Below, piece after piece: positions 27,356 to 34,503 of a DNA stretch of 48,305 nt (positions are counted from its first letter, which is position 1; every line of letters starts with the position of its first letter). The position numbers and the translations under genes are program-made. The notes under the pieces are model-generated. The model was given only the letters and a program-made list of their open reading frames with translations, did not search any database and was not told where the DNA came from. This stretch comes from Halomonas alkalisoli (GTDB taxonomy: Bacteria > Pseudomonadota > Gammaproteobacteria > Pseudomonadales > Halomonadaceae). The stretch lies in assembly GCF_021412585.1 (NCBI RefSeq), contig NZ_JAKCMI010000025.1, forward strand, positions 1 to 48,305, read 5' to 3'.

Positions 27356-27369
27356 TGCCAACGTTAGCT
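27311..27369 (+). other. attC-like site 4, overlapping the caspase-like gene end
   Basis: Ends GCCGAAC (27311-27317) and GTTAGCT (27363-27369). The stem CAGTGG-(a)-CG-n-CGC pairs with GCG-n-CG-CCACTG around a TGT loop and extends outward through a GTAT/ATGC-type pairing past bulged G27326. Only 59 bp, with the stop of the caspase-like gene inside it. This site is weaker than the other three. Confidence 0.55.
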
Positions 27370-27445
27370 CTACAGGTTTGCAGGTGTTCGCCGTCACGTA
27401 TACTACCGTGCATATGAAGCATTCAATTCAGCATCAGGAGGCTTC

Positions 27446-28123
27446 ATGACGTCACTCAGGCTTCCGCTCGCTCTCACAATCGCAGCCGCTGCTCTCGTGC
27501 TCAGCGGCTGTCCGTCGCCGGGAAATGGCGAATTGCCAACGGCAATCGAAGCATCCGATACCGCTCAATCAGAAGCGGCTCTTGCCCCGCTTGATGTGGG
27601 CGACGAGCGCATACGTGCGGCGGATGGATCCGTGCTGGTCGGCATTGCCGATGTGCCGGACACCATTCGCGTGGATCAACAGACTGAGTTTGGTGCTGCG
27701 GATCGCTTCCAGGAAGCCTCGATTTCGCCGGACGGTGACTGGCTAACCGTGGTCACCACGGGGGCGGCACACAGTGCCGGCTGGCTTGTCCGAGTGGAAG
27801 CACGGCAGTCAAGACCGGCTGCGTTCCAGTATGGCGGCAACATCGCCATCGGGCCGTGGAGCGATGATGCACGACGTGTGGTCTTCGTTCAGGAGGGGCC
27901 TGCAGGGGATCGGACGTTGACGGTGGTCGATGCAGAGCGGCTGGGAGAAACGGTGGAGGCGAGCTCCATGCCGGTGCGCAGCCCCGAGCATGAGGAGCGA
28001 GCACCCGAGGAGCGCATCTACGAGGCGCTGGCGTGGAGGAACGGAGAGCTGCTATTCCGAGTGGGCGGCGAGCGTTGGGTCTTCGATCCGGATAGCGGGG
28101 AGGTACGGCCCTCGAAGCAGTAG
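27446..28123 (+). CDS. Putative lipoprotein with beta-propeller-like repeats
   Basis: A 225-residue protein with a lipoprotein signal and lipobox VLSGC, the Cys being residue 22. The mature part has three TolB/PD40-like repeats (ISPDGDWLTVVT, WSDDARRVVFV and a final ALAWRNGELLFRV). AGGAGG precedes the ATG. Composition is GC-rich like the host. It is probably a chromosomal gene at the right edge of the integron, although a fifth cassette without a visible attC is possible. A strong hairpin terminator follows. Confidence 0.75.
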   Translation: MTSLRLPLALTIAAAALVLSGCPSPGNGELPTAIEASDTAQSEAALAPLDVGDERIRAADGSVLVGIADVPDTIRVDQQTEFGAADRFQEASISPDGDWLTVVTTGAAHSAGWLVRVEARQSRPAAFQYGGNIAIGPWSDDARRVVFVQEGPAGDRTLTVVDAERLGETVEASSMPVRSPEHEERAPEERIYEALAWRNGELLFRVGGERWVFDPDSGEVRPSKQ

Positions 28124-28145
28124 GTTTCACAACCGGGTTTCACAT

Positions 28146-28180
28146 AATGGCGAGTGGTCTTCCAACCACTCGCCATTTTC
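28146..28180 (+). terminator. Terminator of the lipoprotein gene
   Basis: Stem AATGGCGAGTGGT/ACCACTCGCCATT (28146-28158 and 28165-28177, 13 bp, 6-base loop), followed by TTCGTTT. Located 23 bases after the stop, it is a good intrinsic terminator. A separate AGGCTTA/TAAGCCT inverted repeat follows at 28186-28202. Confidence 0.8.
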
Positions 28181-28200
28181 GTTTCAGGCTTAACCTAAGC

Positions 28201-28335
28201 CTAGTCGCGCCGATGCTGGCAGCGTCCGCTGGCCCAGGTCTCCAGTATGTTGCGGTCGTCGCCGAGCATCATCAGGGCGAACAGCCGCTCGCCGAGGGTG
28301 CGGCAGCGGGCATGGCGCCTGGCCAGCAGCGTCTC
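28201..28335 (-). pseudogene. Fragment of guanine deaminase 3' end
   Basis: About 131 bp at 28201-28335 aligns with the 3' end of guaD (about 32143-32275) at close to 89% identity. It encodes the last ~43 residues, LLARRHARCRTLGERLF...QHRRD, then a stop. It lies directly after the TRAP permease gene, on the same strand, and has no start. It is a duplicated gene end flanking the TRAP-TAXI genes. Confidence 0.85.
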
Positions 28336-28353
28336 TGAACCACAACCGTCGCG

Positions 28354-30675
28354 TCAGGCGGTATCGGCACGGCGGCGCTGACGCAGCCACTGGGAGAGGT
28401 AGACCAGGCCATAGAGGCTCACCCCGAGCAGGTCGGTGAACCAGTTGGGCTGGATCAGCATGAAGGCCACCGCCAGCAGCACCAGGCGCTCGAGCAGCAG
28501 GGTCTTCAGGCGCACGAAGCCCTGCACCCCGGCGGCGAAGGCCATCATGCCCACCAGGGCGCTGACGAAGATATGCAGGATCTCGAGCCAGCCGCTCACG
28601 CCGATCTGCAGCAGCGACACATTGAAGATGAACATGAAGGGCAGGATGGCGGTGCGCATGTCGTAGATAAAGCCCTGCACCCCGGTGCGGATCGGGTCAC
28701 TGCGGGCGATGCCGGCGGCGGCGTAGGCGGCCAGCCCCACCGGTGGGGTGTCATCGGCGAGGATACCGAAGAAGAACACGAAGAGGTGCGCGGCCAGCAG
28801 CGGGATGCCGAAGCCGAACTCGTTGCCCAGGTTGTAGATCACCGGCGCCGTCAGGGTCGCCATCACCACGTAGTTGGCGGTGGTGGGCAACCCCAGGCCG
28901 AGGATCAGGCTGGCCACGGCGGTGATCAGCAGCACGATGGCGAACTGGGTGGTGGTATCGAAGGTCGCCACATTGCCACCGAAGAACTCCACCACCGGCA
29001 GGGTGATCAGGCCGATCCCCGAGGCCATGGCGCCACTGAGGATCTGGATGATCTCGGTGAGCCTGAGCCCCACCCCGGTCTGGCTCACCGAACCGACGAT
29101 GATCCCGGCGGTGGCCACCGCCACGGCGATGCCCACCATGTTGCGTGCCCCGGCCAGCAGGCCATGGAAGAGGGTCACGACGCCGTGCCACAGTGCCGGC
29201 AACAGCGGCCGCCCCTGCAGCCAGGCCTTGATCGGCTCCTGCACCAGCATCAGCACGGCGAGCGCCAGGATCGCCACCATCACCGCATAGCCGGGGGTGC
29301 GCCGCAGGATGATCAGGTAGTAGACCAGCACCGCCACCGGAATCAGGAAGTGGATGCCGCCGATAAAGGTCGCCAGCCGCGGCGGCAGCTCATGGCGCGG
29401 GATACCGTGCAGGCCCAGCTTCAGGGCCTCCAGATGCATGATGTAGAAGAGCGCGAAGTAGGCGACGAAGGCCGGAATGGCCGCGGCGCGAACCACCTCG
29501 ATATAGGGCACCCCGACGAACTCGGCGATGATAAAGGCCGCCGCTCCCATCACCGGAGGCATCAACTGACCATTGGTGGAGACCGCCACCTCGCAGGCCC
29601 CAGCCTTGTGGGCCGGGTAGCCGGTGCGCTTCATCAGCGGAATGGTAAAGGTGCCGGTGGTGACCACATTGGCCAGGGACGAGCCGGAGACCATACCGGT
29701 CATCCCCGAGGCCACCACCGCCGCCTTGGCCGGGCCGCCACGCAGATGGCCGAGGAAGGAGTTGGCCACGTCGATGAAGTACTTGCCCGCCCCGGCCTTG
29801 TCGAGCATCGAGCCGAACAGCACGAAGAGGAAGACGAAGGCGGTGGAGACCCCCACCGGCACCCCGAAGATGCCCTCGGTGGTGACGTACTGCTGGCTGA
29901 TGGCCCGCTGCAGGCTGGCACCGCGGTGCGCCAGCAGGTCCGGCATCCACTCCGCCAGCCAGGGCACGGCCCCCCGCGGCCCGGTGAGCTGGTAGAGGAA
30001 GAAGAGCCCGGCGATCACCGCCAATGCCGGTCCCAGGCTGCGCCGGGTCGCCTCCAGCAGCAACAGCATGAACAGCAGGCCGATCCAGATCTCGCGCGTG
30101 AGCGCCAACCCCTGGCGGGCCTGCAGGCCCTGGTAGTCGAATACCAGATAGAGGGCCCCGGCGCCGGCCAGCAGGGCGAACAGCAGGTCGAACCAGGGCA
30201 GCCGCTCGATCTGCTCACCGCGTAGCGAGACAAGTACCGCCACACAAAGGACGAGGCCCATGCCCAGCGCCAGCCAGTTCGGCGGAGCCAGCGGCGTCAC
30301 CTCGCCGATCAGGCGCACCGCGGCATAGCCCACCCCCAGGCTGATGCCCCCCAGCACCGCCAGTTGGAAGACGCCCGGACGCCGGCGACCGCGAATGGCG
30401 GGAAAGACCAGGAAGGCCAGGGTAATGCCGCAGAACACATGCACCGCCCGCTGGATCACCACGTCCACGGCGAGCACGCTGGCCACCCCGAGCTGGAACA
30501 GCGACCAGCCCAGTGAGAGGGCGACGATCACCCACAGCAGCAACCCGTGGGGCAACCGCGCCCCGGTCTCGAACTCCTCGACCAGGCGCCGCGCCTCGCG
30601 GGCGGCTTCGGCATCGACCCGGGACGCCGAGCCGGGCTCCCGGGGCGACTCGGGGGGTGGGGAAGCTACGGCCAT
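28354..30675 (-). CDS. TRAP transporter fused permease (DctQM), TAXI-type
   Basis: A 773-residue membrane protein with the small DctQ-like domain (~40-180) fused to the large DctM-like domain (~200-700), giving about 16-18 helices. TAXI-associated fused permeases have this length and the MVSGSSLANVVTTGTFTIP segment, seen here near residue 325. It imports substrates delivered by a TAXI binding protein, encoded 69 bases upstream. Na+-coupled import of organic acids is the family norm; proximity to guaD hints at a purine-related substrate, which is speculation. GCGAGG precedes ATG 30675. Confidence 0.92.
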   Translation of the reverse strand: MAVASPPPESPREPGSASRVDAEAAREARRLVEEFETGARLPHGLLLWVIVALSLGWSLFQLGVASVLAVDVVIQRAVHVFCGITLAFLVFPAIRGRRRPGVFQLAVLGGISLGVGYAAVRLIGEVTPLAPPNWLALGMGLVLCVAVLVSLRGEQIERLPWFDLLFALLAGAGALYLVFDYQGLQARQGLALTREIWIGLLFMLLLLEATRRSLGPALAVIAGLFFLYQLTGPRGAVPWLAEWMPDLLAHRGASLQRAISQQYVTTEGIFGVPVGVSTAFVFLFVLFGSMLDKAGAGKYFIDVANSFLGHLRGGPAKAAVVASGMTGMVSGSSLANVVTTGTFTIPLMKRTGYPAHKAGACEVAVSTNGQLMPPVMGAAAFIIAEFVGVPYIEVVRAAAIPAFVAYFALFYIMHLEALKLGLHGIPRHELPPRLATFIGGIHFLIPVAVLVYYLIILRRTPGYAVMVAILALAVLMLVQEPIKAWLQGRPLLPALWHGVVTLFHGLLAGARNMVGIAVAVATAGIIVGSVSQTGVGLRLTEIIQILSGAMASGIGLITLPVVEFFGGNVATFDTTTQFAIVLLITAVASLILGLGLPTTANYVVMATLTAPVIYNLGNEFGFGIPLLAAHLFVFFFGILADDTPPVGLAAYAAAGIARSDPIRTGVQGFIYDMRTAILPFMFIFNVSLLQIGVSGWLEILHIFVSALVGMMAFAAGVQGFVRLKTLLLERLVLLAVAFMLIQPNWFTDLLGVSLYGLVYLSQWLRQRRRADTA

Positions 30676-30744
30676 GGCGGTGCCTCGCAGAGGGGCCGTC
30701 AGCGGGAGTCGGCCGGGGCCGCGGGCCCCGGCCTAGTCCCACGC

Positions 30745-31692
30745 TTACAGCAGACCGGCCTCCTGATAGGCACGCTCGGCGCCGGGATGCAGCGGGGCGC
30801 CGAGGCCGCTCAGGAAGTCCTCCGCGGTGAGGAGGTTGAGGGCCGGATGGATCCGGGTGAAGTCCTCCAGGTTGTCGAGTACCGCCTTGGTCACGTTGTA
30901 GGCGACCTCCTCGTCCAGGTCGGTGGTGGTGACGAACAGCGCCTTGACCCCGAACAGGGTGATGTCCTCCTCCTGGCCGCGATAGGTGCCCGCGGGCACC
31001 TCGGTGAAGGCATAGTAGGGGTGCTCCGCCACCAGGGCCTCGAGCACCGCATCATCCATGGGTACGAAGACCACGTCCTGGGTGGTGCTGATGTCCTGCA
31101 GGGCGGCGCCGCCGATGCCGATGGTGTAGAAGAAGCAGTCGACGCGACGGTCACGCAGGAAGTCGACGCCCTCGGGGGCGGTCAGGCTGAACGGCTCGAA
31201 GTCGTCCAGGCCGATCTCGAGTGCCTGCAGTGCCTGCTCCACGGTGAAGCGAATGCCGGAACCGGGGTTGCCGATATTGACCCGCTTGCCGGCGATATCG
31301 CGCACCTCGGTGATCCCGGACTCCCGGGAGCAGACCAGGTGCAGCGGCTCGGCATGCAGGCCCATCACGGTGCGCAGTTGATCCACCGCCTCGCCCTCAA
31401 ACCCCGCCTCGCCGTGGTAGGCCTGATAGACCACGTCGGACTGGGCGATGGCCAGGTCGAGCTCGCCGGCGGCCAGGGCCCGGGCGTTGAAGGCCGAACC
31501 GCCGGTGGCCTCCACCGTGGCCCGCAGACCCACATCGGCCTGGTTGATGATCTGCGCCGTGGCGCCGCCTACCGGGTAGTAGATACCCACCACGCTGGCG
31601 GTGCCGATGGTGAGGAACTGGCGTTGGCCGAGCGCCTGATGCGACACGAGGGCCAACGCTATGCATAACAGCAGTACGAGTGACTTTTTCAT
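30745..31692 (-). CDS. TAXI-family TRAP substrate-binding protein
   Basis: A 315-residue periplasmic protein. The signal peptide (residues 1-22, MKKSLVLLLCIALALV...ALG) is followed by TIGTASVVGIYYPVGGA, the hallmark of TAXI binding proteins, then NIGNPGSGIRFT and FFYTIGIGGAALQDIS. It captures substrate for the fused permease. I take ATG 31692, preceded by GGGGAGG, over an in-frame start at 31968 that would add a non-signal N-terminus. Confidence 0.92.
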   Translation of the reverse strand: MKKSLVLLLCIALALVSHQALGQRQFLTIGTASVVGIYYPVGGATAQIINQADVGLRATVEATGGSAFNARALAAGELDLAIAQSDVVYQAYHGEAGFEGEAVDQLRTVMGLHAEPLHLVCSRESGITEVRDIAGKRVNIGNPGSGIRFTVEQALQALEIGLDDFEPFSLTAPEGVDFLRDRRVDCFFYTIGIGGAALQDISTTQDVVFVPMDDAVLEALVAEHPYYAFTEVPAGTYRGQEEDITLFGVKALFVTTTDLDEEVAYNVTKAVLDNLEDFTRIHPALNLLTAEDFLSGLGAPLHPGAERAYQEAGLL

Positions 31693-32134
31693 GACAGCCT
31701 CCCCTTCGGGCGCTCTCGCTCGGCGTCGTGGCCCGGCGGGCACCCTGAGCCGGCCGTGCCGGCCCGGTTGGTGGTAAGCCATCCTTAGTGTACGGAGCAC
31801 CGGTAGGGCTCCGCGATGAAAGACGGACAGTTCCCTGCCGCCCGACGAGCTGCCCCTGCCCGTACCGGAGGCACGGCCCAGAATCCACGACGGAGAGGTC
31901 AGCCCACCGCCGCACCCGGGGAGCTCACCTTTAATTCTATACACTCCGTGATATTCTGAAATTCCCATGATCCCGCCTTATTCATGAGGCAGGCCTGAAA
32001 ACGAAGATAGCGGATGCTATTCTCTTGAGAAATCAGGGCATTCCGCCAAGAACCTGATTCCAGAGAACCATCCGCTATGGGTGAAGGCGTATCTCCCTGG
32101 ATTCCCTCCTGCAACGGCTCTGTCCGTGTCGAAC
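31693..32134. other. Intergenic region with a large imperfect inverted repeat
   Basis: A 442-bp gap without a credible gene, between TAXI and guaD (both minus). At 32008-32076 a long imperfect palindrome is present: TAGCGGATG...AATCAGG pairs with CCTGATT...CATCCGCTA, with a short AT-rich mismatch and a 16-base loop. It could be an RNA hairpin, a MITE relic (no target duplication seen), or a regulatory element. Confidence 0.45.
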
Positions 32135-33460
32135 TCAGGAGGCCTGATCGCGCCTATGCTGGCAGCGTCCGCCCGCCCAGGTCTCCAATATGCTGCGATC
32201 ATCGCCCAGCATCATCAGTGCGAAGAGACGCTCGCCGAGAGTGCGGCAGCGGGCATGGCGCCTGGCCAGCAGCGGTGTGGCATCGGGGTCGAGCACCACG
32301 AAGTCGGCCTCCATGCCGGTTGCCAGGCGACCGATGTTCTCATCCAGCGATAGCGCCCGGGCGTTGCCCAGGGTCAGTCCATAGAGGCCTTGCCAGGCGG
32401 TCAGGGGCTGGCCGCGCAGCTGGCCGACCTGATAGGCGGCCTTGAGGGTCGCCAGGCCGGAGAGGTCGGTGCCGCCGCCGACATCGCTGGCATAGGTGAC
32501 GTTGAGCCCGACGTCGGATGCCGCCTGGCGGTCGAACAGGCCGCTACCCAGGAACAGGTTGGAGCTGGGGCAGAAGGCCAGGTTGGCGCCGCGATCGGCG
32601 AGACGCTGGCGCATACCCTGGTCGAGGTGAATGCCGTGGGCGAAGGTGCTGCGCGGACCGACCAGGCCTGACTGCTCGTAGACCTCGAGGTAGTCGCGGC
32701 TCTCCGGGAACAGCTCGGCGACCCAGTCCAGTTCCCCGGTATTCTCGGAAAGGTGGGTTTGCAGCCACAGGCTGGGGTCGTTGCGCAGCATTCCGCCGGT
32801 AGCGTCCAGTTGCTCTCGTGTCGAGGTGGGGGCGAAGCGTGGCGTCAGGCTGTAGCCGAGCCGGCGCGTGCCGTGCCAGTCGCTGATCAGCCGCTCGGCG
32901 TCGCGCACACCGCCCAATGTGTCGTCGCAGAGCGCCTCGGGGGCGTGACGATTCATGTGCACCTTGCCGGCCAGCATGCGCAGGTCGCGCTTGCTGCTGG
33001 CGGTGAAGAAGGCGTCCACCGAATCGGGGTGGCTGGAGCAGAACACCTGGGCAGTGGTGGTGCCGACCCGAAGCATCTCGTCGAGAAAGGCATTGGAGAG
33101 CGCCAGGGCATGATCGTACTGGGCAAAACGGCATTCTTCGGGGAAGGTGTAGTCGTTGAGCCAGTCGAGCAGCTGGCGCCCGTAGGAGGCCATGATCTCG
33201 AGCTGGACATAATGTACGTGGCTGTCGATGAAGCCGGGCATCAGCAGCTTGCCGCGATGGTCGATCACCTCGATGCCCGGTGGCAGGTCCTCTTCGAGAC
33301 GTGCAAATTCATCGATGGCGTGAATGCGGCCATCCTCGATCCACAGGGCACCGTCCTCGATATGGCGCACGCTGCCCTCGGCAGGTGTGTCACCCTCGCC
33401 GGGGTTGGCATCGAAGCTCAGCAGTTCGGCGCGTATCACGCGCGAGTCGTTTGTCGTCAT
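32135..33460 (-). CDS. guaD: Guanine deaminase
   Basis: A 441-residue amidohydrolase that converts guanine to xanthine. Metal ligands show as FIDSHVHYVQ (~77-86), LQTHLSENTGELD (~235), AHGIHL (~275), and SDVGGGT (~330). The FIDSHVHYVQ and TYASDVGGGTDLS forms are guanine-deaminase specific. It is 179 bases downstream of xdhC, so it completes the route guanine to xanthine to uric acid with XdhABC. An inverted repeat lies in the gap before it. A second copy of its 3' end lies at 28.2 kb. Confidence 0.95.
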   Translation of the reverse strand: MTTNDSRVIRAELLSFDANPGEGDTPAEGSVRHIEDGALWIEDGRIHAIDEFARLEEDLPPGIEVIDHRGKLLMPGFIDSHVHYVQLEIMASYGRQLLDWLNDYTFPEECRFAQYDHALALSNAFLDEMLRVGTTTAQVFCSSHPDSVDAFFTASSKRDLRMLAGKVHMNRHAPEALCDDTLGGVRDAERLISDWHGTRRLGYSLTPRFAPTSTREQLDATGGMLRNDPSLWLQTHLSENTGELDWVAELFPESRDYLEVYEQSGLVGPRSTFAHGIHLDQGMRQRLADRGANLAFCPSSNLFLGSGLFDRQAASDVGLNVTYASDVGGGTDLSGLATLKAAYQVGQLRGQPLTAWQGLYGLTLGNARALSLDENIGRLATGMEADFVVLDPDATPLLARRHARCRTLGERLFALMMLGDDRSILETWAGGRCQHRRDQAS

Positions 33461-33545
33461 GATAGGGGCTCGTTCGTTTCTGCTATCGGGCTGATCCGGC
33501 GGCAGACCTGCGAGGAGGCGCTGTGAATCCTTCCCTGGACGCTAC

Positions 33546-33565
33546 ATTCTTCATCCATGAAGAAT
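33546..33565. promoter_or_regulatory. 20-bp inverted repeat upstream of guaD
   Basis: ATTCTTCAT-CC-ATGAAGAAT, perfect 9-bp arms with a two-base centre, 86 bases upstream of the guaD start in the gap after xdhC. An operator or transcript hairpin; no named regulator is recognised, and it is not a RutR-type site. Confidence 0.45.
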
Positions 33566-33639
33566 GACCTCCTCTTCGGCCTGCCCCCGGCGCCCTTCGT
33601 CATCGTTGGGCGGTTGTCATTGGGTATTGAGCATGGCTA

Positions 33640-34503
33640 TTAAGCATTCTGGCCAAACAGGGCTCGCAGTTCTGCCGGATCGAGGCCGCGTTGGTCGGCG
33701 CGTTCGGCGTTGCCCACCAGGGGGAGCAGCTCGGCCAGGGCAGCCAGCGCAATGGCATAGGGCGTCTTGTCGCCGCCGGTGCCACCGGAAGCCGTGCCGA
33801 TGGGGCAGCGAACGCTGCCCAAGGCCGCCGCGTCGTGCCCCGCGTCGGTGAGCCGAGAGCGGAAGCTCGCCCACTTGCTCTTGGAGCCGATCAGGCCGAT
33901 GGACGCCATGTCGCCGCGCTGTAGCAGGGCGTCGACCAGCTCGCGATCCTCGGCGTGATCATGGGTCAGCACCAGCGCGTGGCTGCCAGCCGGCAGGGCG
34001 GCCACGGCGGCCCGTGGGTCGGCCGCGTGGCGACAGGCCAGGCGCTGCTGCGCCTCGGCCCAGCCGGGGAAGACGCCGTCGCGGCTGTCGTGCCACAGCA
34101 CACGCCAGGGCAGCGGGGCGGCCAGGCGCACCAGCTCGGTGCCGACATGGCCGGCGCCGAAGAGGGCGAGCGTCGCCGCGCTGCCGGGGAAGATCTCCAG
34201 CAGCACGTTGACGAAGCCGCCGCAGCATTGTCCGCTGCGGCCGCCCAGGGCGAAGGCCTCGAGGCTCATGCCGAGCTCTCCCGATGCCAGCCGCTCGCGG
34301 GCTGAGTCGATCACCTGAAATTCGAAGGTGCCTCCGCCCAGGGTGTCGTGGACGGCGTCCGCCGTGATCACCATGCGAGCGCCGGGCTCACGAGGCGTGG
34401 AGCCGGCGCTGGTCACTACGGTGGCCAGCGCATGGGGGAGACCGTCCCGTTGCAAGCGGTGCAGAGCCTCATGCCAGGCCTGCGGACGCGACGCGCTCAT
34501 CAC
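33640..34503 (-). CDS. xdhC: XdhC, xanthine dehydrogenase accessory protein
   Basis: A 287-residue protein that binds molybdenum cofactor and inserts its sulfurated form into XdhB. The N-terminal XdhC/CoxI domain has TSAGSTPREPGARM, and the SGQCCGG segment (~residue 90) is family-typical. A Rossmann-like fold shows as LFGAGHVGTELV (~112). The C-terminus has GLIGSKSKW and RCPIGTASGG. Its start overlaps the xdhB stop by 4 bases. Confidence 0.93.
   Translation of the reverse strand: MMSASRPQAWHEALHRLQRDGLPHALATVVTSAGSTPREPGARMVITADAVHDTLGGGTFEFQVIDSARERLASGELGMSLEAFALGGRSGQCCGGFVNVLLEIFPGSAATLALFGAGHVGTELVRLAAPLPWRVLWHDSRDGVFPGWAEAQQRLACRHAADPRAAVAALPAGSHALVLTHDHAEDRELVDALLQRGDMASIGLIGSKSKWASFRSRLTDAGHDAAALGSVRCPIGTASGGTGGDKTPYAIALAALAELLPLVGNAERADQRGLDPAELRALFGQNA

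Larger units (their letters stand above)
21401..27369. mobile_element. Chromosomal integron with four gene cassettes
   Basis: A broken intI reads leftward from 21914, and five cassette genes in four cassettes read rightward. Each cassette ends in an attC-like site: 24084-24161, 24828-24905, 25419-25501 and 27311-27369. Cassette boundaries, cutting after the G of each GTTRRRY, are about 22166-24155, 24156-24899, 24900-25495 and 25496-27363. Base composition is clearly AT-richer than the flanks. No tniA or IS is visible, so it looks like a sedentary chromosomal integron rather than a mobile class 1 type. Recognition rests on IntI similarity and fold analysis by eye. Confidence 0.85.

Noticed and set aside
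28573..30225. 550-aa plus-strand frame
   Set aside because: Antisense to the TRAP permease; low-complexity G/R/Q/E-rich translation, no domain.
32008..32076. Miniature transposable element
   Set aside because: Inverted repeat found but no target-site duplication at its edges, and no second copy in the window.
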